The position numbers were made by a program, and so were the translations under genes. The notes beneath the pieces were generated by a model. It was not told the origin of the DNA and ran no database searches. It saw only the letters and a program-made list of their open reading frames with translations. This document shows positions 36,128 through 47,963 of a stretch of 64,000 bases of DNA, one piece after another; the stretch's first letter is position 1, and every line of letters starts with the position of its first letter. Origin of the DNA: Dicaeum eximium (taxonomy: Eukaryota; Chordata; Aves; Passeriformes; Dicaeidae); assembly GCA_013396995.1 (NCBI GenBank), contig VWZP01010309.1, positions 290,153 to 354,152 of the forward strand, in the 5' to 3' direction.

Positions 36128-36165
36128 AGGTACTTTGGAGATAAAGCTGCTCCCTGAAGCTGATG
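36128..36165 (+). other. Exon-like 38-bp segment with strong splice signals
   Basis: The segment is preceded by a good polypyrimidine tract and acceptor (ctctttccctgctgcag) and followed by a near-consensus donor (GTGAGTA at 36166-36172). In the one frame that stays open it reads GTLEIKLLPEAD between split codons; the other two frames contain stops. The surrounding 36.06-36.42 kb is modestly CpG-enriched (about 11 CpGs by my count). It could be a microexon, an exon of a non-coding RNA, or chance. No partner exon was identified. Confidence 0.3.
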
Positions 36166-36802
36166 GTGAGTACGGAAGACGTGCGTGTGCATCGGGTTCC
36201 CAGTGCTGGATTTTCCCGACAGCACATGGTCCTGAAGATCCCCCAGAACATTACCCATGCTTCCTGGCAATTGCAGCAGGCCTCTCCTCTCCTTCCCGAG
36301 CACACCTTGTCAGCAGCTGCCTTGGGAAATGTCCACATCTCCGTCCCTGTTGCGTAGGGCTCTTGGCACAGAGGAGACTTGTGCGTGCTGCTCTCAGCCC
36401 GTGTGCTCCCCTCACCTTTGCAGGATAGTGAGTGAGCTTGCCCAGCCTGGCTCAGTTGGAGTGTTTGAGTGCTTGTTTCAGAGCAGCAGCATAGAGCTGC
36501 TTCTGTGATATATTGTGTCCCTGATACATTTATTTTTACATGTTCTGCTGTAACCTTGTACACACAGGCTGATCATATGTGCCCCAGATACAAACAGGAA
36601 GACAAAGTTTCCAGTTCCATCTGCTGCAGTCTAGAACGATTTTATCCACCATTCACTGGGGGAAAGCAATTCTGATTTAAATGGCACATAAGCTGTGCAT
36701 TATTAGTCTGATAGGATAAAGTACTACAGGTTTTTTCCTAGTGGGTTTTTATATTTGAACTGGAAATAACTGTGCTGCATGAACTCTAAGTGGAGATGTA
36801 TA

Positions 36803-36834
36803 AAACAAAACAAACAAACAAACAAACAAACAAA
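36803..36834. repeat. (CAAA)n microsatellite
   Basis: About seven tandem CAAA units, with a slightly impure left end. Confidence 0.95.
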
Positions 36835-36973
36835 TACTTGTGAAATAGCAGAGGCTGGAACTTTACATCAGTGATGTCTGCTTGTTAAATCTCCCCAGAA
36901 TAATTCTTCCACCAAAATACCTGACCAGCTCTTCTCCAGCAACTTTCAGCAGAGGTAGGCAGGAAATCCCATC

Positions 36974-37063
36974 AAAAAAACAAAACAAGAAACAAACAAA
37001 AAAAACCACCAAAAAAAAACCCACAAAAAAAAAAACCCACAACCAAAAAAACCCACCACCAGC
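36974..37063. repeat. A/C low-complexity tract
   Basis: Ninety bases of A runs interrupted by single C or CC/CCC steps (caaaacaag, aaaccacc, aaaacccac). The complementary strand is T-rich with GGG triplets. The overlapping 98- and 75-codon frames are products of this simple sequence. Confidence 0.9.
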
Positions 37064-38089
37064 TAAACAAATTTGCAACTTCCTTGGAGCCACCGCTGTT
37101 TGGAAATGAACAGTTAACAAATGCAACCTTTTCACTGATGCCCTAAATTCCTTTGTCACTTAGTAACAGCCTCTACAAACTACGCCTCCACGCCTGACCT
37201 AAGTTACATCATATTGCCATATTGTGGAATAATCTATTGTTGAATGTGTACAGAAAATTGGTTATAAGATCCATGATATTATAACAAATAATTATAATTT
37301 TTTACTAAATAGATGGCAGGGTTTATTTAATGAAAATATCATGTCAGTGCAGAGAGCAAAATAAAAAATAAGGTCACGTGCTGTGCTTGGATTGAGAGAC
37401 ATGTCACTACGTACCTTCTTAGCTTCTTAACACTGCTAATGGGAATAGTGACAACCTTTATCTCCCCACTCGGCTGCAGGAGACCTTGGTGTCTGCCAGG
37501 AGACAGCTTTCCAGTGGAAAGCTTTCTGCAGCAAGCTGGCTCTTACTAATCATCCTGTCAGTCCTCCCTAAGGCATCGACGCCTTGGGGCAGGTTTGGGG
37601 CATGATCACACCTTTGTAAATCTGTGAGATTTTAGTAGAAGTAGTTCAGGTTTGTATCAGTGTTACTGTCCAGAAACTTGTCTGTTGATTTCAGTGGGAA
37701 TTTACCTGGGAAAAATGTATCATTGAGCAGCTGAATTTTAACTGTTCAGGACCAGCTGAATCCTTTACGTTACCAGGTTAGCATACCTAATCGTGGGCTT
37801 AAATTGATTTTCTCTTTTCCCCCCAAATTAATGATTTCTTTAAGTTTATTGTTCGGAGTTTTGCTTTCTTCATTTCTAAGTAGGTAAAGACGCTCATCTG
37901 TGTCTAATGTTGTGGTACACATCAGATAGATAATGCTGAGAGTTAATCCAGTCTCGAGGTGGGAGCTTTTGTGACACAGAAGCAAAAGCACTAAATTGTT
38001 TCGAGAGAGGTTTTCCCTGCTAGAAAAAGCACTGCAGAACGCCTGTCCAGCTTCGGGTAATAAAAGTACCTTTGAAAGTGAAAGCAAAT
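37064..38089. other. Gene-free flank of the CpG island, with an E-box
   Basis: Unique sequence. It contains AAGGTCACGTG at 37370-37380, which overlaps a nuclear-receptor half-site and a CACGTG E-box, about 0.7 kb left of the CpG island. A phrase 'tgatttcagtgggaatt' near 37686 belongs to the old repeat-like motif also seen at 17.3 kb. Confidence 0.5.
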
Positions 38090-38350
38090 AGGTGCAGCAA
38101 GCGGGGAGGGAAAAAGCCGCGAGGTTCAGACGGCGGAGTGGCCACGCAGTCGGGTTTGTGTCACGGGGGTTTGGGAAGGATTCCTGCCCGAAGAGGCGCG
38201 CTGGGACGGGGCCGTGCCGGGGCTCCGGGAGCCACGTGAGCGCCCGGTCCGCGGGCGAGCGGGGAGAGCTGGGCTGCGCTGGGCTGCGCTGGGCTGCGCT
38301 GGGCTGCGCTGTCAGCCTCGGGGGACCAGCGGGAAGGAAGGAAGGAAGCG
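38090..38350. promoter_or_regulatory. CpG island, candidate promoter or first exon
   Basis: Roughly 28 CpGs by my count in 250 bp, with high GC content, in a window where CpG is otherwise rare. In vertebrates such islands usually mark transcription start sites. The block holds a CACGTG E-box at 38233-38238, a quadruplex-type run (38203-38229) and a tandem repeat. No convincing protein starts here: the 95-codon open frame begins with GTG, and the first ATG in that frame (38361) is followed by only four sense codons. A non-coding first exon, a 5'-untranslated exon of a distant gene, or an orphan island are all possible, and the direction of transcription cannot be told. Confidence 0.65.
38271..38310. 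repeat. Four-copy 10-bp tandem repeat in the CpG island
   Basis: Exactly four perfect copies of GGGCTGCGCT, each carrying one CpG. Perfect identity points to recent expansion and probable length variation between individuals. A short GAAG tetranucleotide run follows at 38332-38348. Confidence 0.98.
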
Positions 38351-38459
38351 GATCACAGAGTATGAAGTCTGAGAAGTGACAGCGTTTTGCACTGGAGGCA
38401 GCTGTGTGAGGTTACCTGAGGACAATGTCTGGCTCTACTGGCTGATTGCTTAGAGCATT

Positions 38460-38477
38460 AAAAAAAAAAAAAAAAAA
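38460..38477. repeat. Poly-A tract (18 nt)
   Basis: Eighteen consecutive A just right of the CpG island. There is no recognisable retrotransposed body immediately to the left with an AATAAA signal, so it is listed as simple sequence. Confidence 0.95.
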
Positions 38478-40918
38478 TCCAATTAACGGGGGCACCTCCT
38501 AAACAAACCAGATATCCCTTTCACCATGCAGTCCCTGTTGAGAAGAGTATAATTTTATATTAACTACACTGGATAAGTAAGAATTTGTTATGTTCTGACT
38601 TTATCCAGGAAATTCCCTTTTAACCCAATTGTCCCTATTAAGTGTGTCAGCTCTTCTTTCAAAAGCTCTGCTCTGCAAAGGCAAATTAGTATATTAATGT
38701 GGAAGCACATAATTTTAAGACAACAAAAAATTGGGAAGCCCTTATCCATTTTTCAGGAAGAGTTATTTATTACAAAATATTGCAACAAACTCTGCTTGCT
38801 TATAATTATTTATAAAAATTAAATTTATTCTTGTTCATATTTATTCTTCACTTTTAAACCTTAACAGCAGAATTGTACTTGCCGCTTTATTTTCTTTAAT
38901 GTACTTTAATTTTGTTTAGCGTTGATTTAAAGTTTAATTTTCAGATTCTCATCTAAATATTGAAAATCTAACCTGAAAGTACCTCCTAAGACTGATCTAC
39001 TCTTCTTTGCCCTCTTCTTAAATTATGCATAACATAACCTTGACAATAGTCAGGTTTAATTCTGAAACGCTTTATTTATGTCAGTGTAATTCAAAGCCTA
39101 AGGGAAAACAGTCAATCTTATGTACAATTAGCATGTAGCTCTTTAGCTGAAGTTCAGTGTATTTCCCTCACAAATGAGGACTGGGGAACAGGTCCACTGC
39201 TGGCTTCTTGCATCCTGTGTGAACTGTTGGCTGCTTCAAAGCATCCAGGATGGGCCCTACCTGGGCTCTTGGAAGTTCTCCTACTTCTAAGGCACTTGTG
39301 TAGGTAGGCATGTTAGCCATGGAATGTATTATTTATGCACTGTTTCTAGAGCTGTCAGAGGAAAATCAGTTTTAGGGAAGAAGGGAGCAGTGTTCCTCAA
39401 GTGGGGTTTTCACCTTTCACATGCTGTTTTGTTTCCCCATCCTGTTTCCGATTTTGAGAGTGTCTTCTGTGGAGGAGACAGTCAGTGCCCCAGAAAAATG
39501 AACCCTATGGGTCCTGCTGTTCGGTTCTGTTTGATTGAGGTGTTTGGGGAGAAAAGTTAAATAATTTTTAACGTGAACTCACAATCAGTTTGGGCAATGT
39601 GTGTGTGTGTGTAGAATATTCCTAAAGATGATTGAGTGGTTTCAGTATGTTTCTAACTTGCCTGCTTCTTGGCAGTTGATATATAGGATGTACATAACAT
39701 AAATGCATTTTATTAGGGGTTGTTTGATGCCTCTGATGTAGTTTGCACTCTTAATGTGTTGTTTCAAAATGCTTATTTGTATGTGAGGAATTTTTAACAC
39801 ATTTTGTCATACTACGGTGTGGATTTGTGGGAATTCCATGGTTTTCTACAATATCACTGCGTCATATGAAATGCACAGTCTTTCTAAATGCAGTGGAGTG
39901 TTTATGATGTGCTGTTAACTTTCAATTTGGGGCCCAAAAGTTGTTTTCACTTATGTAAGAAGTAGCCAGACCCAAGGTGATTTTAACAGATGATGCATTT
40001 CTATCCTAAAATGGATTCAAAGGGATTCTTTATCATACTGTTCAATCCCAGGTGTGTCATTTTTTTTTTCTTCTGCTCCCACTATGGGTGTTCCTGTTTT
40101 GTATTTCAGGACCTTGATTTTCATTTAGCAATTAATGTGCGTGATTCAAGTCACTCCTTCTGTATTTTATGAATTTTTTCCAAATATAGTATTTCTCTGC
40201 CTACTGTTGATTGAGCAGAATGGGACTTGCCTACACAAAATTTCTTAGGAAATACAATTTGCACATCCAGATTTCTGACTACACCCACTCTCCCCATTAT
40301 TGCAAGGTGTTAATCTACTTGTATGATGGTGCTTGCACAGATGCATACATACATACCCTCTTTAAAAATAGGCTGTGTGCCTAAATCCTTATGGGAGAGT
40401 TAGGTCTGTATGCTCACTGAATATTTAGCCCTTGTGGTTACTGCAACAGAGTTTTTGTGAAGAGTCTTCCATATTTTTAGAAGGTGCTTTTAGTAAGCAG
40501 TTTAATATTGAGTAACAACTGAGTATTTTGCAGCAAATTTTAATTTAAAACTAATTTTAAAATTACACATATCCTTTTTAACAGTATTTTGGATTTGAGC
40601 AGGTCCTTTCCAGAACCCTACCCTGGAGAAAATGTTTTTAATCAGGTTAAAATGGAGGCAAGATAGAAAAAAAAAAATGTTTGCTGTGGCGTGACTGGAG
40701 CAGTGCTAATGAGCTCTGCTCTAATACATGAAGGAACATATGGCCCCCATCTGAATACAAACTGGACACAAAGCAGTAATTCAGCTGAGATGTCCTGAAT
40801 ATTGTAAACTGGGTGAATGTGGTTGAAGGTGTTTATAAATGGTGGCTGAATCCCACACACTGACTCACTGCCTTCTAATGTCCAGGGCTCAAGGTGCTAT
40901 TTGTAAGAGTATAGAAAA
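38478..40918. other. Gene-free AT-rich stretch
   Basis: Very AT-rich from 38.5 to 39.1 kb, with a short (TG)n run at about 39599-39612. No repeat or exon recognised. Confidence 0.55.
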
Positions 40919-40934
40919 TGACCAGTAGAGGGAA
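40919..40934 (+). promoter_or_regulatory. CTCF-like binding motif
   Basis: TGACCAGTAGAGGGAA matches the vertebrate CTCF core (CCASYAGRKGGCR) at 12 of 13 positions by eye, including the flanking TG. Single motif matches of this quality arise by chance, so occupancy is an inference. Confidence 0.4.
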
Positions 40935-42944
40935 TTCTTAATTAATGCTAACAAAATAGCAAACTGAAGTGTTATGCTGTGAAGAAAAGACTTCTTGTGC
41001 TCATGACGCAGCAAGAGACGGATTATGGAGAGGGCGAGTTAGGAGAAGAAAAATCACAGGACAAGCAAATTGAGTATTTACTGGCAAATAATTGCTCTCT
41101 TAAGCTGTGGCTCTCTTCCTAAATTCTTGGCATTCCTGAGCACTAGAACCATTTTCAAAAAATGCATCGTTAGAGAGTAGATGTAAAAAAACCTCTCAAA
41201 GGCTGATGGTACAGACTTGTGCAGGTAAGAATGTGTGCATTACTGCCTATATTTCTTCTAGAGCTTTAGATTGCTGTCGTTTACAGGACTGCTACTTTTC
41301 TCTGCCTCCGACAGAACTGGTGTTTTGGTTTCACAGCTATATTTCGTCTGAAAGTTGGGGAAGTGAGGATAGTCTTTTAGGCAGGCTGCAGTATGTGCTT
41401 TTCTGTCAGCACAGAGGTATCGACGGACAAGGAAACAAAACAAGCTGGGGAAAAGTATATGGCCCGGGTTTATTTTGTTAAAATGGGTGCTGGCTTTTAT
41501 GGAGGTTCCTCTAATTAAAAGACTACAAACCAGCTTGATGTGGTGCAGGAACTTACTGCCTGTATGTGCTTGTGTTGCCACGCTGATTTCACTGGAGGAA
41601 GGCTCGTGAGATGCTGCAGGGAACAAACTTTTTGTAGGGGTCTCCTAGGGACTGCCTGCATCCCCAGGGCTTCCCTAGGTGTGGCTCCCCTGGGAAATGA
41701 GATGTTTGGGAACCCACTCTGTTTCCTCCTGTCTACAGTTTGCCTATCTGTTTCCTACTCATTTCCCTCCCAGATTTCACCACTTTTAGCCAAGTTTCAT
41801 GGGTGAAAGTTTCCAATATACCTGAGCTTCCACATTTTTTTAAAGTAGACAAATGTTTAAAGGGGAAAAGTTATTTTAACATCCTCTCTGTGGGACAGAC
41901 AGCCTCATAATTAAACCCAAAATTATACATCAGATACAAAACTCATGACAGAAATCCATAACACAGGAGGCTCCTTTGACTCTTCAGGAGCTGGCTCAAA
42001 TTCACAGAGGATTTTATTTTTGTTTATTCCATATGCAAGCTTCATTTTCTAATACTAAAAAAGGGCATGGAGATGTATAGGTGGTTAAGAATACTTTGTC
42101 TTAAAATATGACTCTTACTCACATCTTAATCATCAAATAAAACTGTAACACTGCCATTTTTTATCAAACCTACAGAATGCTTTCCCTCATTTCTTCTCCC
42201 CACTTTATCATGTACATTAAAAGTAATGGCTAAAACAATCTTGCTTCTCACAAGTTAATGAAAACAGCATGTATTCCTGAAGAGCAGACATGTTCCCTTG
42301 ATTTTACAGGGGGTTTATTTTGATTGTACTGACTGTGTTCAGGAGTGGTGAACAAGCTGAACACTTGATTGATAGGGGCATATGCGTGTTGGAGACACAG
42401 CTCTGGGAAGCCACACAGAAAGTGCCACAGAGCCCAGCATCAGATCCTTCAGAAAAAATTGCCTAGTTCCCCATAAAGAATAATGGTGGTTTTAACTTTT
42501 AACACAGGGGTAACTTCTCATTAATAGGTATCAAATTAAAATTGTCTTATGTCTTTAAACTTGGGCAGTTTTCAGTAAACTCATAGTTTATTGTACCATA
42601 ATTGTGGATATTCTGTTTATTCAGTATTATGCTAACTATTTCTGTAATTCTATTATATTTATTATTATAAAGGCCTTTTTCATTATTTTTGCAATAATTA
42701 GTCCTTTTTAAACTGATAAAATCTTGGCCCATCTAGGGTTTTGGGTACAGAGTACTGCAAGTTTATTATATAGCATGTGAACAAAAAGTAAAAATCCCTT
42801 TATTTGTTTTAGTATTCTGCCTTTTAATGACTGTCCGCTTTTTTCTTCGGAAGTCAGATTTTTTTTCTCTGTGCAGTTATATTTATATTACTTCCACTAC
42901 ATTCATTCTTTGTTTTCTTTGTCATTTTGACGCTTTCTAAACTT
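40935..42944. other. Gene-free stretch
   Basis: Unique sequence. The frames at 41206-41626 on both strands overlap each other and have no domain. No repeat recognised. Confidence 0.5.
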
Positions 42945-43135
42945 TTCTCATACAAAAAGCTCTTGAGGGTTTTAATGAGTCTTTTTACTCTCTGAACCCT
43001 TTTTGAGTCTCCTCTGTCGTATTTGAGATGGGGTGATCAGCACTGACTGCAAAACCCAAAGCGATGGCATGACAGCTTATATAACCACATTATGGAAGTC
43101 TCAGAAGTATTTCCTTTGAACCCCCTGTTGTTCAG
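42945..43135 (-). mobile_element. Very old CR1 LINE relic, minus strand
   Basis: On the plus strand it reads 'tctgaaccctttttgagtct', 'ttgagatggggtgatcagca', 'ctgactgcaaaac', 'gcatgacagcttatataacc' and 'acattatgg'. This is the reverse complement of the C-terminal ORF2 region of old CR1 families (typical plus-strand form: 'ctgaaccttttccagttct', 'gagatggggtgaccagaact', 'gcacacagtattc', 'ttatatagtggcattatg'). It is heavily diverged, with no open frame. Confidence 0.7.
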
Positions 43136-43639
43136 TGTGAGGCCCAGAACAGCCCCACTAAATCCCTCAGTTTCCTTTCCTTTCCTGTGTTGACTTCTGT
43201 GAACTTATCAAGCTACGGGAGATGGAAGCAGTGCAAATTATTTCTTTATTTCTGCTAATGGAAGGGCTAGCTAACAGAATCCTATCAAAAGTGGGGGTTT
43301 TTGAAGTCAAGGGAGGTATCTGTGGAGAAGTATCCTAGTACCTTGTGTGCAGCAAACTGGAAGGATTCCATAAGATAGAGATGGCTGACATGGAAAGGAA
43401 GTACAGCTTGTTCTGTGGCTTCTAGACCATCTGCAAGTGACTTGCAAGAGATGAGAGGGTGCCAAATAAAAGCACAATTGTGATATAATGGAGGTATGAA
43501 TCAGTCATTGGTCTACTCTTACTGGAAAAAGCATGCAAAGCCCAGGACTGTTCCTTGGGTGGTACTGGGATGCTTCATTTCTTTGAAATATGTGTTTCAA
43601 TCCCTAACTCCAGACCAGCAGTCACTTAAAAGTGTCTGC

Positions 43640-43656
43640 AAAAAAAAAAAAAAAAN
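43640..43656. repeat. Poly-A run ending in an unresolved base
   Basis: Sixteen A followed by a single N at 43656, consistent with sequencing uncertainty at a homopolymer. Confidence 0.95.
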
Positions 43657-46600
43657 AACAACCATTTTTGTGTTTAGATTGTCAAATCTTATCTTTTTAT
43701 TTCTGCAGATATATAGAGGCATGTTATAGGAATATGTAATACAAAGTCCCTGGGTACAATAGAGCATATCAAGTTGACTTTTGCTGGAAGCAAATGAGTT
43801 TTATTCCTGTTCCTTCTCCTCTCAGTTCACCCTCCTTCACTCTTCTTTTACCTCGTCTTTTTGCCTCTCCCTGCCTTCCATCAGAAATTTTCTTCTTTTT
43901 TCCTTAGTCAAAATTCGACCTGGCATGGTATATTTTTCTAGTGTAAATGATCACTTTCAGCATTGAGGTGATAAAACATATTTTATGCCTTCTTGGTTGC
44001 CCAAGAGAGAACAAATAGATTTTGAAAAGCAGATGGTTGACTAGAGAGCCCTGAGGTATCACAGAGCTAACAGGTGCAGCTCCCTATTCAGACTCTGCAA
44101 AGCAAAAAAATCCTGCTTCCTAGACAAACCAGAAAAAAGGCAGGAAAAGCAGCAAAAATATGGACTTCAGAGTCCAAATACATATATGTTTTTAATCATG
44201 TGTATGGTAGGTTGAGTAGGGACAGTTATGTATGCTGGAAGTAGTCATCCCTTATGAAGAACAAGGCAAGCCTCACAGCTAAAGGAGAGTGCTGGAAGGT
44301 GGAGCTGCACTGAATTCCATCATGGCCATTGATGAGCTGAGCGATTTGCAAAACTCTTTTCATGTCTGTTTCCCACCCAAAAGGAGGACAGTAGCAGAGG
44401 AATAACTATTGTATCCTTCTACAGATTGTTGTGAACCCTGTATGGGAAAGGCTAAGGAAAGGAAAGTGTATCGTAGTGTTGAAATGCGAGATACTGAGAC
44501 AAGTCGGTGCACGTTTAGGAAATCAAGGGAGTAAATTGTTGAATACCTCTAGCAAAATAACACATGTAAATCATTAACAAAGAAAGAAAAATCATACCAT
44601 CACCATTACCTGTTTCTAATCACATCTGTGCTATCTTACTCATTTATTATGGAGTAGACAAAGTATCTAGTCAGCCTTCCAGTGGTGAAGGAGATATGTC
44701 TGCACTTCTTCACTTCTTCTGCAGCTATTGATAACTTCAGATGTAATTTATACTGGGTTTTGCTCACACTGCCATAAATCCTAATTCAGGATGAGAAGGA
44801 GAATATCAATGCTTCATTATTAATAACATCATTAGGCCCTAATTTTGTGATCTTAAGCTTGAGCCATACAACTGAAAATCCCTGGGATGTGCTTACTGAA
44901 TACATGCTGGGAGCACTTCATTGTTGTAGGTGCTCTTAAGCACATTTGGTCTTGGTATAACAGAGGACTATGCAGTGGTGTCTGGAGGTCTGAAGAGTTA
45001 TCCTTGCAAGAGCAAGTAACTTACACCAGTCAACAAAATAAGGGGGTTTTTGCATTACCAGAGGTGGAAAAAAGAGAGACACTGACTTCTTGCAGTCTAA
45101 TTTGAGTACTGAAGTAGTGGTCTTCTATTTCAGGGCAAAATAAAGGAAAAGGAAATCAGGAGGATAACTAATCAGAATTTTAGCTAGTAGCAAGAAACAA
45201 GGAAAGGGCATAAAATGAGCATGGCTCTTTTTCCCCAAGCATTAAATATTAACATCCTTAAAATCTAGATTGCAAGGAAAGTGTTTCAATGCGTTTAGTC
45301 CAATTAGAAAACAGATTCATAACCATAATTACATTTTTTAATTAATGAAAACAATAACAAGAAAGTAATAGAAATCAATAATCTTATGTAAAAGTTTTTC
45401 TGGGAGTTATGGAATCTGGTGCATCATGCTCTCAATTTTTCCATAAAAACATTTTTCCATTAGTCATCAGGTTGGAGCAAAGTTTATAAAAATTGGAAAA
45501 ACAAGTCATAAGAGCTAAAACACATTTTGAAAAGTTAAAATGAAGAGATGAATAGGATGGAAAACTTTTTGAGGACTTGGGAGAAAAGAAGGTAATAGGG
45601 AAATTTTTTTCTGCTTTTGTTTAAAAGATGGGGTCTTGCTGGAGAATTAAGTTGTAAGAATACTGTAGCCAACTGTGAATATCTGTGATAATGTTAGAGG
45701 AAAGATTGCTTTCCTGCTCTTGTTTTCAGGCAAATTGCCTTGGTTGTCTTGGTCCTTCTGTTCCACATAATTATCAGCTGAGTTGAACGAGATCTCCCTA
45801 CAGCTGTGAGTAGTAATGAGGCTTTAGCATTTCTTTGCACATCACTACTAGGATGTGACCTCTCTCCCTAGAAGGCTCACCTTTTCATTATAAAGGTGTT
45901 ACTTATTTTCTGCATGTTTAAGGCATCGCTCAGGTGGTACAATCCCTTCCCTCTGCAGATGTAGAAAATGCAAACAAACAGAAGTTCCAGAGAGCTTCTT
46001 TAACTTTGGAGATGAAAAGTGGTCAGGGATGGAGTTTTCGGGTTATTTGGGGCAGGAGTTTTGAAGGAGAGCAAAAGAATGAATACATTTAGGATTGTAC
46101 TTAACATGATTGCATAAATTATGCAGGAAATGCAGAGAAATGCTACAAACATCTCCACATAGGGAGTTGTCAGAGATAGAATGACAGCAGCCATTCAAAA
46201 CGCCAATGACATCTGAAATGTAAATAAATGTAAGACAGTGATGGCGTGTCCTTTTGTAAAGGCATTTGTTCTCTCCATGATGATCTTCCCCCTCACACCG
46301 GTTCACCTATTCTCCTGTGATGCAGAATTGATGTGACATCATGGAATTCCAAGAGTGGAAATCAGACAAAATGGATGTTTCTGCAAAGGACAGATTATCT
46401 CGTCTCTTTAGAAATAAAGGAAGTTGTGGTGTGAATCAGTCCTCAGAAAATGATGTTTGTAGTGAGATGTATAAAAGGTGCAGGAGTACGGAAGCTCAAG
46501 TATCGTAGAGAGGTGATACTGAGTGGCAGATCTACCTGGGATTTATGTGCTGACAGGAGGACAGGTGTTGGGGGTAGGAAGGCTATTTATGATCAAGCAG

Positions 46601-47941
46601 AGTAGCTCAAAGCAGCACTGGTTTTACGTGAGTGAATGATAGACAGTAGTGAAACAGAGTACAGCAGAATCCTAAGGCAAGGGATGGTGAGTGGGCAAAT
46701 CATAGGGGGGATTTATGCTCTATGCAGCTATGGCTCAGATGATTTGGCTATGCTTTTTCTTTTTCTCACACTTTTTCCAATTTATTTTGTATTATGTATC
46801 ATGCCTGTAATTGTTTTCTCTTGTTGTTTCTCTCCTGACATGTTTAATCCCACAACACAGTCTAGTCTTGATGTTTTCCTTCTCCTTCAAAGAGTCCCAA
46901 GAGAGAGAAGCAAGGAAGGTAGATGTATTTGACTTTGGAAAATGATTTGATGCCACTTGCAAAGGAAATGAAATATATCACAGGGGTCTGCTGTGGGCCA
47001 TGGAGTGAAAATATTGCTTGTTTGTAACAAAGGATTGCCTTGAAGACTGCTTCGGCTTGATCAGTCTGAAGCCCATGTCTCACTGTTTCCATTACAAAGA
47101 CTTTAATGTTCCTGTTTCTTTTGGAAAAGGACTTCATCTATTTTGAAATAAATCCAAGGCTCCCCAAATGTACTGTTTGCTTTCAGGCCCAGCACACCAG
47201 AGCTGTGCATCAGGGTCACATTGCAGAGGGGTCAGGAGAATATTCATTCTTTGGGTCGTGAGTCAGGTTAGCCAAGGAGTCTGCATGGGACCAGCCCCTG
47301 GCAGCAGAGTGCTGCGAGGACTTGGAATGTGGGGACATTTGGGCAGCACAGCTGTCCTGCAGTGCGGGACCGTGGCTCCTCCCCAGGCCAGGGCCACCAG
47401 GGATCCTGCACAGGTGGTGCTGTGCTGCACTGGGGGTCTGCAGGGCTGCACTAGGATGAGGAGATCTCCATCTGACTCAATATTATCTTTATTTCCCATG
47501 GGGCTCATCTGGTTTGCATGTAGAAGGCAGGACTTTAGGACCTGAGAGTAAGAAGGCAGAGTAATATTTGTATGATGCCCTCTTGCTTTCAGATCTGTAA
47601 CTCACTGCTAATCATTCCTTCAGTGGATCTCAGACTGGGTATGTTCTCTGGAGTTGATCATTACAGAGGCTTAGTACATTAATTCAAGTTCTCAGCAAAC
47701 ATTGGCTCAATATCCTCCCCAAACTCCCAGTGGCTTCCTGTCCTGAAGGCATAGCTATCTGACATGTTTTTTCTTTCTCCAATCCTGAGATACACCTAAT
47801 CTCTTCCATCTTCAATCCCCATTCTTCTAGTTGGCAGCAGAGAACTATTTCAGGGCATACCTTTGGAGTTCATTCCCAACTTATCATTTTTATATTATTA
47901 GTTTCACTTAGTGTTAAAATACTTCTACAGTTTTAATGTGT

Positions 47942-47963
47942 AGAAAGAAAGAAAGAAAGAAAA
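47942..47963. repeat. (GAAA)n microsatellite
   Basis: About five tandem units of GAAA, purine-only on the plus strand. Confidence 0.95.

Noticed and set aside
35919..36563. Longest open frame of the window (214 codons, minus strand)
   Set aside because: No domain or family resemblance, cysteine- and serine-rich random-looking composition. Part of it is antisense to a MIR-like relic, and a 157-codon frame lies on the opposite strand of the same DNA. Higher local GC lowers stop frequency.
38092..38379. 95-codon frame through the CpG island
   Set aside because: Starts with GTG, is arginine/glycine-rich as any frame in GC-rich DNA would be, and includes the 10-bp tandem repeat in several reading phases. 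The only ATG in the frame is followed by four sense codons.
47168..47545. 125-codon frame in a GC-richer block
   Set aside because: No recognisable domain, overlapping frame on the other strand, no island-level CpG density.
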